This document shows positions 10,458 to 21,082 of a stretch of 64,000 nucleotides of DNA, piece after piece. The notes beneath the pieces were generated by a model that had not been told where the DNA came from, ran no database searches, and was given only the letters and a program-made list of their open reading frames with translations. Both the position numbers and the translations under genes were made by a program. Origin of the DNA: Hirsutella rhossiliensis (Eukaryota > Ascomycota > Sordariomycetes > Hypocreales > Ophiocordycipitaceae); assembly GCF_020360975.1 (NCBI RefSeq), contig NW_025408678.1, positions 1,550,001-1,614,000 of the forward strand, given 5' to 3'. Position 1 is the first letter of the stretch; every line of letters starts with the position of its first letter.

Positions 10458-13400
10458 TACTTATTATTACTTAGACTACGCTTTATTATATCTACTAATA
10501 TAAACCCCTTAATAGGTTTATCCTTTAAGAATAATACTAGTCGTTATACGTTAAAAGCTCTTATTTAGTATAATACCGCGTTACTCTAAGCAATATCGTA
10601 ACTATTAATATACTTATATAGTAAACTAAATTAACTAACTCTAGAGCTACTATATCGCCTTAAGATATAATACGCGAGATTATTACCCTTTAATAAGAGG
10701 TATAGTTACTTAGGAATAAAGGAGGTAATAAATAAGTTAAGGACCTTAGAGAAGTAGTTAAACTAAAGTAGCTAGGACTATTTAACGGTACTTATAGTAC
10801 TCTTTAAGACTTTCTTACCTAACTTAAGGCCTATTATTAGTTTTACTTAACGAAACTTTTAAACCTAGTTAAAAAGGTACTCTATATAGGAAATTATTTA
10901 TTTAAAACGGTACTCGCTTAGTTTAGACCTATTATAAGGGACTATCTCGATAACTAACTAGTATAACGAAATAGCGAAATAAATAAAGTCTTTACTAGTT
11001 TCTAAGGATTTAAAGAAGCTATTACTAAGGTATTTAGAATAACTAATAAAAAATAAAAAGCTAAATAGAAACTTTAAGAACTCTAATAAAAGACTTTAGT
11101 ATTAAACTATACTACTAAATTCTATTAAGTTACCTTAAAACTTAAATAGGACCACGAACCCCTTATATCGCGATTCTATAATAGACTTAAGGAAGAAGTT
11201 AAGGATAAACTTTATAAGGAAGATCGACCTAATAGTATCTTAAACTATATCGCTATAGTAATACGAATCGACGATAGATAGTATACGTAACGCTAAGAAA
11301 AGAAATAAGGAAAAGGAAACTAAAACCCTTTTTATAGGAATAACTTTAACTAACGCGCTAACTATAAAAAGAAGCGCGAAACTCTTACTACCTATACTTA
11401 TATAACTAACCTAAGTAGGATAGATCTAAATATAATATAGAAAAGTAAAGGAAAGTATTTTAATTATAGGAAACTTGGATATTACTCTAAAGAATATAAA
11501 TAACCTTATAAGGAGAAGAAAACCTATTAAGTACTAGCCTTAAAAGGTAAGAAATACCTAAACGCTATTAATAGATAGGAACTAAAGTATAAACTCCTTA
11601 GTTAGACTATATATTATAACGATAAATATATAGTATACGTAAGCGATAATAATAATACTAGATAGTTCCTAAAGCTATTAAAAAAGACCTTTATAATAAT
11701 ATAATAAAGGGATCTTAAAATATAGAAATAAGTTAAATTTATAGAACTAAAATACCCTTATCTTAAAGGAGTCTCTTAAGACTAGATTAAAAAGAATAGT
11801 AATTAATTCTAGGAAGATATATAAAATAAAAATCGATAATAATAATAGGTAGTCTATAAATAATATAATAAAGAAGATATAAATATAGCCCTTATACTTA
11901 CGAAACTTAGATAATAACCTAAAGAGGAATAACGAAGTATTAACGATATAAGCTTTAAAAAATAAGAAATACTTAGAGAAATAAAAGATAAGAACGAACT
12001 TATACTATTACCCTTACTACTAAGGGAAAATACTATAATTAAAGAATATACTTTATACTTTAAAGAATTTAAAGAAATACTTAAAATTAAACCCTAATAA
12101 ATACCTTAAATTCTTATAGAAAACTAATAAGCTATATTAATTCGGTATTAACTAGTACTACGCGGAGGAGACTATACTATAGCTATCGCTATAGTCGATA
12201 TCTTTATAGCTCTATAATAAGAATAGTAACTATAAGGAGAATTTAAAGATAATTTATAAATATTACTTACTTATAAGTACTATAAGTATATTTTATAGAT
12301 ATTATACGTTTACCTAGATTATATAATATACTTTTAAACGAAGGTATAATATGAATGCCTTCTTAGTTAAGTTCGAAGGATAAGTACTTTCGAAACCCTA
12401 CCTAAGTATAGAACTAAACTACTAGAAAATCGATTAACGCTACCTAAACGACTAAGTTATATTATTAGAACCTAATTATAGCACGCTACTTAAATACCGC
12501 GATAATTACGGTTTATTAATAAGATATCTTTTAAAGATATATAAAATCTATAAATACAATAAAATAAAGGAATAGTATAACGCTACTTACTTTAAGGTAT
12601 TTAAACCCTTAATCTTTTAAAGACTTATATAATAAGTTAAATATAACGAAGAAGATTATAATAAATATATATACTTAAACTATAGAGTTTATAAATATAA
12701 AAAAGTATAAGTATAGTATAAATAATATAACGGTATACTAAAAGATTATTAGTAATATATATAAAGGCTATAAGCTATATTTAACTAAGGAAGAATCGAT
12801 ATAGAAATACTATATAAAAAATAAAAAGACGCTAAATAAAAACTTAACCTTTAGTATAAAAATAAATAGAATTATAAAGTATAGTATATAATTAACTACG
12901 AAGTAGTATAATATAAATAATATAGCGTTAAGAAATAAGAAATCTTTAATTAGCTATAAGAAATTAGTCGCTTAAGCCTTAATATAATACTATATAATAA
13001 AGATATAAAAAAACGATATTAATAATAAATTAAAGAAGAATACTTAAATAAAACGAATAAAGACTAAGTAAAAAATAAAGTATACTATCTATAAAAGGGC
13101 TATAAACTAATACGATATAATATAATCTAAGGACCCTATATATAGTAACGGTAAGCTATAGTAACTAAATAGTATTAAATATCTAAATCGTAGGATATTA
13201 TATATATATACTTTTAGATTATAGCGCGATAGGTAATTACGTTTTACTTAGAGTTATTAATTATTACCGACTTATATAGAGATATAAAAAAGATCTATAT
13301 AAACTTACGAATATTAAAGGAGAGGCCTTTAACTATAATAATAGAATTATTAATATAAAGATTAATTACCTTAATATTAATATCTAGGGCTACGACGAAT

Positions 13401-13712
13401 AAGTTAACTTAAATATTATAGATATTAAAGAATATAACCTTATATTAAGGCTTCTATAGCTATAGGAGAGCAACCTACGAATTAACTAGAAAACTAGCTA
13501 GCTATATTAGAATAAAGATATAAGTTTTTAGGACTAGTAGATTTAAAAGAAAGTAAAATTTTACGATAATTTAGCTATTAAATAAGATAAAAGGGATAAC
13601 CGTTTAAGTAAATTATTATAGGCTTTAGTAATATAAATAAAAATAGTAACTAAACTAGCGGATATAAATTTAACTAATAAGACCTATATACTAACTAATA
13701 TAGCTATATAAC
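10084..13712 (+). mobile_element. Ty3/Gypsy-type fragment: LTR, gag, protease
   Basis: The fragment starts TATTACGAC directly after attcc in M1 and a likely 5' LTR runs to 10457. On the plus strand there follow a degenerate CCHC zinc-knuckle (about 11456-11505, with several Cys codons changed to Tyr or Arg) and a retropepsin-like segment (about 13195-13500). That segment shows LLDYSAIGNYV-like and ILRLL..LQESNLRINWKT-like residues, as in Gypsy proteases. Reverse transcriptase and integrase are missing, because family A LTR sequence begins at 13713. CpA and TpG are almost entirely gone. The orientation and superfamily are inferred from the protease remnant. Confidence 0.65.
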
Positions 13713-14189
13713 TATCGCGAAGCGTAGCTTGATTTCGTAGTTCTTAGAGATATCCCTTAGTACGAGGGACCTAGGAAGCTAAAAAACAGGTTTTAAAGAA
13801 GGAGCTAAAAAGAGGTATAGAAAGGAGGGTAGGGGTAAGAGGGGAAGTAGAAGTAGCGATAGCTTCCTATAGAGGTAGCGAGAGATAAGACGGATATGCC
13901 GGCAACGGCTAGAAAGGAGGGGAAAAACCGGCAAAAAGCTCGGTAGTCGAAAGGATATTAGTAGCTTCTTTAAGCAAGATCTTCTTTATTAATTAAGATA
14001 CTAGATAGGTATAAAGAGGGGCGTTAGATAGAGGAAAGAAGGACAATTAAGGCAATATAATAATTACTCCCCTATCTTAATTGCTGCCCCCGCAAGAATT
14101 AGATAGCTTGGCCCTGCCTGTCCGTCCCCTTACTTCCAATTTCACCTTCGTGCATTTTTCATGCACTTCTCGCATCTCTCTTCGCGAGA
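13713..14189 (+). repeat. LTR A upstream of P1
   Basis: This is a 477-bp plus-strand LTR from TATCGCGAAGCG to TTCGCGAGA, followed at once by a primer-binding-like GTTATGAGCCCGGGAGG. The last 110 bp are almost free of RIP. Confidence 0.85.
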
Positions 14190-14362
14190 GTTATGAGCCC
14201 GGGAGGGGGTGGCAAACCACCCCCTGCAACTTCCGGTTAGACTGCGCGCGCGACACACTCGAGAAGGCCCGAGGTTCGATTTCCCCGAGGATAGCCTATT
14301 ATCGATTAGCGATGTAAAAGATCCAGGCATCCCGGGCCCGGCCCGGCATCCCTGAGGGGGTG
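14190..14362 (+). mobile_element. 173-bp mini-interior between two unlike LTRs
   Basis: It opens with the same primer-binding site as family A (14190-14206) and closes with a polypurine tract (GAGGGGGTG, 14354-14362). In between is about 150 bp of non-coding, GC-rich, unmutated DNA with a perfect 8-bp hairpin (GGGGGTGG CAAA CCACCCCC). This layout is that of a miniature LTR element, or the scar of recombination between two elements. It contains no family A coding sequence. Confidence 0.5.
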
Positions 14363-14452
14363 TGTTGGAAAGAAAGACATGTGTGTTAATTGCAGTGCGC
14401 CTTTCGGAGCGCGTTCCACTTTTGCCTGCGTGGCGCAATGGTCTTCGCGACA
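14363..14452 (+). repeat. Short 90-bp LTR-like unit (LTR B) at the 5' end of P1
   Basis: It runs TGTTGGAAAG...CTTCGCGACA, preceded by a polypurine tract and followed at once by the primer-binding site GTTATGAGCCCGGGAGG at 14453. It thus sits exactly where the 5' LTR of P1 belongs, but it is unlike the LTR A at P1's 3' end. Its last ~38 bp resemble bases 154-190 of this window. Confidence 0.55.
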
Positions 14453-17400
14453 GTTATGAGCCCGGGAGGAATAGAATTCCTATACCTTCCGGCTGCTGCA
14501 AAAGGCACCTTTCTTGCATCCCTCGTAGCTTCCTTTTACCCCTCTTATTAGAAAAGCCGATTTTTACCCGACTTTTCTACCCCCCCTCTTCCGTAACGAT
14601 AACGAAAACCGACTCCTCTGCCGTCCCTACGGTCCGTAGGACGATTCTTATAGAGCCCTAAGATTAGGATAAGTAGGGGAAGGAGCTACGGGCGCATATA
14701 GACAGAACCATCTATAATTTGGTCTTCTCTGACAAGCAGGACCCTCTTAAGCCCCCTCTTCGTCCTAGAGCAACGGAATTTATAGAGGGAGCATCCCTCT
14801 TCTCCGAGCTAACCTCCGTATAGCAGAGAGCTTTTTCTGCTACCTTAGGCGACTACGAGAGTCACCGAAAGGAATACCTCTACGAAACGAAGCTACTAAC
14901 TGCTGCTCGTATGGCAATAACGGAATCCGTTAGTGCCGTAAAGCTAATCTCTCTTTAAGAGGAAGAGACTCCTAGGTAGTGGCTTTTAAAGCTCGAGACC
15001 TCGATAGCTCCCTTAAGGGGCTATATAACTAACCGTATTAGGAGGACCTATACGGCCTACCTAGGAGCCTTTTCTGCTAGGAACCTACTAGCTTCTTCGT
15101 AGCTAGCTAAGTAGGAAGAAATCCTCGAGGAAGCTAACTAATACTTCCTTATAGAAGCTCTTTCCGGCTAGTAGCTACGGGATATATCTCTGCTAATAAA
15201 GCCTATTAGTAACGGTTACTCGACTATCTTTCGAGAAGCTAGCCGGGAACTAGACGAAGAGGCTGCTAGAGTATAATAGTAAGTAGTCTTATTTCTTCGT
15301 GGCTAGCACTCGACCTAGACGGCTCGACCTGCTGCCCCTGCAGCTGCTATAGCCCCTGTTGCTGCGGTTCCCGCTGCTGCTGCTACGGCTGTTGCCCCTC
15401 CGGCTCCACCTCCCTCGAGAGCCTTAACACCGTCTTTAACGGCTGCCCCGGTCCCGGCCCCGGCTTCGTATCTTGCTCCGGGCCCGGCCCCGGTCCCGTT
15501 AGTTAAACCGGCCCGACTAGTTCCCTAATAGACCTTTTAGTCCGTTAGTCGAAAAATCAGGGAACTAGTCGAAATCGAACCTCGTTAATATTAGCAATAA
15601 GGTGCAAAGAGGGGGGGTTTTTAAGTAGACCTTCTAGATCGGGACGAGGATTCCTCGAAGAAATAGAAGACTAGACGACGAAACGGCTGCCTAGTATATA
15701 AATCCCTAGGTTATCGATTATTACAATGCTAGCAGGTCTTCGAGGAAAACCGACCTAAAGGATTTAACCCTTTAAAGAGGCTATAAGAAACGATATAATA
15801 GTCTCTTAAGGAGGACCCCTCGTTATAGAAAAAGATAGACGAGATTCGGGTTGCTAAGAAATAGTAACTAACGCCGCTGCCCTTATTCGAGCCGTAAATT
15901 CGAGGAAAAATCGTTGGTATAGTAAATCCGGCCTTCGTCTTCCCTACGGATTAATAAGGCTAAGACTAACTATTAGAGCCCTCCGATTATCCCCTACGAA
16001 AATTACCTATCCTTAACTTTAGTACTTCCCTCGATATCTATAATATACTCTTACGATTCCGGTCCTTTAAAAAGGCACGGAGGGAATACCTTATTACCGG
16101 GGAATTAACCGTACGGATAGAGGGGTACGGAAGGGTGAATTTTACGATAAAATTACCTAACGGGACTATACGAATTCTTCAACGAAAAAGGGTAGCTTTT
16201 TGCCCTCGATTTTTAACGAGCTTAATTTCCTTTTGCCTTCTTCGAGAGGAAGGAATCTTCTAGGATACGACGTCTAAGCCTACGAGGCTAGTCTAGAAGA
16301 ATCAGACTATTAGGCTTATCGAGGAGAAATTCGGTTAATTTATTCTCGAATTCCGACCTATCCTTAGGAAGGAATCTCTCGAGAAGTTAGCTTTCCCTGC
16401 TCGAAGGAGGGTAGGTTTAAAGGACCCTCTTCCGGCAGCCTAAGGAGACGGTCTTCTTTAGCACGCACGACTTAGTTACCCGGGCCCCCTAGCTTTATAT
16501 AAGCTAGGACAATAACAGGGCGTACGAATAAGGGGCCTAAAGACCGTCGAATGCGAACACTACGGCTAAGGAAAGACTAGGAGACGAATTTCTAGACGAA
16601 CGCCTTTACGGCCGGACCAGCCGTATAAGGAAATTTAGGTCGACTAGACCGACGTCTCTAGGGATTAGGAAAGCTTCGTTAGGGTAATGTTTTTCATAGA
16701 CGCCTTTTTAAGGATAGTTTTCCCCTATTTCTTACGGACCTACCTAAGTAAGTATAACTAGTCTGCCCTCCGGGACTTCGTTAACTAGATAAAATCCTAC
16801 TTTAGCTACGAGGTAAAGAAGATACGGTCTAACGGAGAGCTATTTACGAAAGATATCTTAAATTAGCTACGAAAAAGGGGCATTCTACCCCTCCCGTTAG
16901 CACTAAATACCTAGGCCTAGAACGGAGGGGCAGAAAGATTAGGGGGTGCTATAATAGAAAGGGCCCGTACGATAAGACTTACTATAAGGCTTCTATACGA
17001 CCTTTAGAGGGAAGTCGTTAAGACCGCTTATTACCTTCGGAACCGGACCCCTAGGGACCCTAAGGACCCTAGGGAACTAAACTAAGGAATAGACTAGAAA
17101 TCCCCCCTCGAGCTCTTTACGAAGAAGAGGGCCTCGCTAGCCTACCTTTATACCTACGGCTATAAGGCATACGCTATAACTGCCGATGCATAGCTAAAAT
17201 AGAAGAAGAAAAGAAAGCTTAATCCTAGAGCCTTTATTAGTTACCTCGTTAGTTATAATTCTATAAATATCTTCCGGATTTAGATTCCTCTTCTACGGAA
17301 GGTTATTTCGATAAGGGATATGATTTTCGACGAATCTAACTTCTTCGACGGAAAGAGGGATTAATAGCCCCTCTTATTCTCTTAACGTTAGCTAATTTAG

Positions 17401-19729
17401 AAGATCTAAATCCCCCCTTCCTAATAGTCTTAAGAAGAGGTCCTAGACGAGGAAACGGAGGAGGAAACCGACGTCGAAGTAGTCGAGGATAACGCCGACT
17501 TCGAAGAAGAGGAAGCTGCTAGATTAGATAATCTAGACGAAGAAGGAGACTATAGGAAAGCGGTAGAACTAGAATACGCCTACCTCCCTACGCCTCCTCT
17601 TACGGAATAAGAAGAAGATCTAGAAGCAGCTTTTTTAGTTAGTCTTCCCGTCTCGAACCCTAAGGGGGTAGGAAAGGCACCTCTCTCGAAGGATTACCCG
17701 GCTGCCTTTTTATCCCTGCTTCGAGAAGCAAAGGAAGACGGTTCCCACGGAGCATTTATAGCAGGCCGGCTCTTTAAGCCATAGCTATTAGCAAGGAAGG
17801 TATATAAAAGAGACCTCCCGGACCTACTAGCAAACTAGAAGCAGCTAGAAAAACACCCCTTTAGAGACTAGTTTTTCTAGGCCTAGAAAGACTACCTAGC
17901 CTTATACGAGGAGATAGGGTCTTTCGAAGAAGTCCTAAAGGAAAAAGCAAGAGGAAAATAGGTCCTTAGCTATAAGTAGGTCTTTATCTATAAGACTAAT
18001 AAACACAGCTTCCTTTAAAAGTACAAAGCCCGGCTAGTTATCTATGGGAATTAATAGGAAAAAGGGGATCTTCCTACTAGGGCAACTACCTTAGTAGGGA
18101 TATCTTTTCGGACCCTTATAGCTATAGTAGTAGAATTCGACCTCGAACTCGATTAGATAGATATAGTTAACGCCTTTATTAACTGCCCTCTCGAGGAAGA
18201 AGAAGTTATCTATATACGACTTCCTCCTAGTTTCTAATAGCTAGGAAAGGTTCTACGGCTTAGGAAAGCTCTATACGGACTATAAAGATTACCCCTTCTT
18301 TAGCAATAGCATTTAATAGGTTCCCTCGAAGCCCTAGGCTTTAAGAAAGTCCCTTAGGAACCGTGTATAATATAGAAAGGTAAAATCACGGTCTTCTTCT
18401 ACGTCGACGATATTATCTAGGCCTACCTAAAAGAGGAAGAAGCTGCTGCTAGGGAGGCTATACGAGGCCTATAATAAAGGTATAAGATAACTAGGCTTAG
18501 GGAGCTAAAGTGGTTCCTAGGGATATAAATCCTTCGGAATAGGTCCTAACGGACTATCTAGCTTACCTAAGACGCCTATATCGATAAGGTCGCTTATAAA
18601 TTCCTCCCTAATTCCCTTAATAAGAAGCTTCCCTCTACGCCTATATTAGACGAAGAGCTTTTACTTAATCCGTCCTTTTAAGCTAGGGAGTAAGAGAAAC
18701 ACTAATATTAATAGAAGGTAGGCTCCCTGCTTTTTTTAGCTATTTCTACTAGATCGGATATCTCTTTTACGGTCTCCTAGCTAGCTAGGCATAACTAGAA
18801 TCCTAGCCCTAGGCATTAAGAAGTAGTAGATAGAGCTATCCTTTATCTCTATTTAACGAGATTATATAGTCTACGCCTAGGAGGGCAGGGAAGGAAATTA
18901 GCTACCGAAATCTTCCTTTATTCGAGCGATTCGTCCTTTACGGACAATTTATTAGATAGAAAGAGCTTATAGGGGTATATTATATCCCTTTATAGAGGAA
19001 CTATTGCTTAGAGAGCTTCGAAGTAGGCTACCGTTACGACTTCTAGTACGGAGGCAGAGCTACTAGCTCTTTTAGAAGCGTTAAAAGAAGCGATTTTCCT
19101 TAGCCGGCTACTAATATCTCTACGACTATAAATTCCGACCCTATTAGCTATAGAATGCGATAACACGTAGACTATACGAATTCTAACGGAAAACGCAAAG
19201 CTATCGACCCGGCTACGGTATATTAATATCTACTAGCATTAGTTACGCTAAGAGGTCTAAAGGGGACTAATTTCCGTCCGTTAGGTTCTAACAGTATTAA
19301 TAAAAGCCGACGGTCTTACGAAGCCCCTACTAAAGTAGAAGCTAGCTATCTTTTTATAGTAAATTAAGCTAGAAGACGTTCGAGAAAAGCTATCCTTAGA
19401 GGCCCGCCTTAAGAGTCTACGAGAGGAGCTAATAGCCTATACGAGAAGGTAACGTCTATAGCCGAAGAAAAGGAAGAGGTTTTTCCCTTTAGAGGGCCCC
19501 CTATTTAATTAGGTTTTTCCCTTCTAAGAAGGCCCCCTTTCTTATAGGACTTTCCCCTCTTTAGGCCCCTATTCCTTAAGTAGGTCTAAAAGAGCCTAGG
19601 GACCCGAAAGGGCCCCTACTTTCCTCGAGTAAAGGGAGAAGTGCAGAGCTAAGAACCTCCTCTATACGCTTACTAGCCCGAAGCCGTATTAGCTATGCCC
19701 TTAAGGGGCAGGCTATAGCTAAGGGGGTG

Positions 19730-20203
19730 TGTCGCGAAGCGTAGCTTAATTTCGTAGTTCTCGGAGATATCCCTTAGTACGAGGGACCTAGGAAGCTAAA
19801 AAACAGGTTTTAAAGAAGGAGCTAAAAAGAGGTATAGAAAGGAGGGTAGGGGTAAGAGGGGAAGCAAAAGTAGCGATAGCTTCCTATAGAGGTAGCGAGA
19901 GATAAGACGGATATACTAGCAACGGCAGAAAAGGAGGGGAACCGGCAAAAAGCTCGGTAGTTAAAAGGACATTAGTAGCTTCTTTAAGTAGGATCTTCTT
20001 TATTAATTAAGATACTAGAAGGGTATAAAGAAGGGCGTTAGATAGAGGAAAGAAGGAGAATTAAGGCAATATAATAATTAATCCCCTACCGTAATTACTG
20101 CCCCCGTAAGATTTCAATATCTCTGCCCTGCCTGTCCGACCCCTTACTTCTACTTTTACCTTTATATATTTTTTATATACTTCTCGTATCTCTCTTCGCA
20201 AGA
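19730..20203 (+). repeat. LTR A (3' LTR of P1)
   Basis: It begins TGTCGCGAAGCG right after the polypurine tract and ends TTCGCAAGA. Copy M2 interior sequence follows at 20204 without a target duplication. Confidence 0.85.
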
Positions 20204-20605
20204 AAACTATATAATCTTATTAAATAGAAATAAAGGATAGCTCGGTCTACTACTTCTTAGTACTTAGGGCTAGGAATCTAGTTATACCTAGCTAGCTAGG
20301 AGACCGTAAAAGATATATCTAGTTTAATAGAAATAGCTAAAAAAAGTAAGGAGCCTACCTTTTATTAGTATTAGTATTTCTCTTACTCCCTTACTTAAAA
20401 GGACGGATTAGGTAAAAGCTCTTTATTTAATATAGGTATAAAAGAAAGCTTCTTATTAAGGGAATTAAAGAGGAATTTATAAGCGACCTTATTAATATAG
20501 GCGTCCTAGGTAAGCTAGATAGTTTATTAAGACCTATTTTAAAGGATTTATATCCCTAAGAACTACTTTAGCTCCCTTAGCTTAGTTATCTTATACCTTT
20601 ATTAT

Positions 20606-21082
20606 TATCGCGAAGTATAGCTTAATTTTATAGTTCTTAGAGATATCCCTTAGTATAAGGGACCTAGGAAGCTAAAAAATAGGTTTTAAGGAAAGAGCTA
20701 AAAGGAGGTATAGAGAAGAGGGTAGGGGTAAGAAGGGAAGTAGAAGTAGCGATAGCTTCTTATAGAGGTAGCGAAAGATAAGACGGATATACTAGTAACG
20801 GCTAGAAAGGAAGGGAAAAACTAGTAAAAAGCTCGGTAGTTAAAAGGATATTAGTAGCTTCTTTAAGTAGGATCTTCTTTATTAATTAAGATATTAAATA
20901 GGTATAAAAAGGGACGTTAGATAAAAGAAAGAAAGAGAATTAAAGTAATATAATAATTACTCCCTTACTATAATTACTACCCTTATAAGATTTAAATATC
21001 TCTGCCTTACTTATCTAACCCCTTACTTTTACTTTTACCTTTATATATTTTATATATACTTCTTATATCTCTCTTTATAAGA
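20606..21082 (+). repeat. LTR A (5' LTR of P2)
   Basis: Begins TATCGCGAAG and ends TTATAAGA, followed by the mutated primer site GTTATAAGCCTAGGAGG. Confidence 0.88.

Larger units (their letters stand above)
14363..20203 (+). mobile_element. Family A Ty1/Copia copy P1 (little mutated)
   Basis: This is the least RIP-mutated A copy with a full interior (14453-19729). In order: primer-binding site 14453-14469; gag-like region with an Ala/Pro-rich stretch near 15330-15500; integrase core about 16480-16960 (PLRPD.P.KEI.VD.TDVSRD, then NGGAER); reverse transcriptase about 17950-18560 with intact YVDD at 18400-18411; RNase H about 18930-19350 (RKSL.GYI, STEAELLALLEALKEA, ADGLTKP); polypurine tract AAGGGGGTG 19721-19729; 3' LTR A 19730-20203. 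Stops are nearly all TAG at Trp or Gln positions, as RIP makes them. One Trp codon survives in LKWFLGI near 18509. No matching target duplication flanks it. Confidence 0.85.

Noticed and set aside
14268..14290. B-box-like GGTTCGATTTCC suggesting a tRNA or SINE
   Set aside because: One base too long for the consensus and no A box at the right distance.
15330..15500. GCT/GCC-rich run as a microsatellite
   Set aside because: It is conserved as an Ala/Pro-rich coding stretch in P1, P2, P3 and P5, so it belongs to the gag-side protein.
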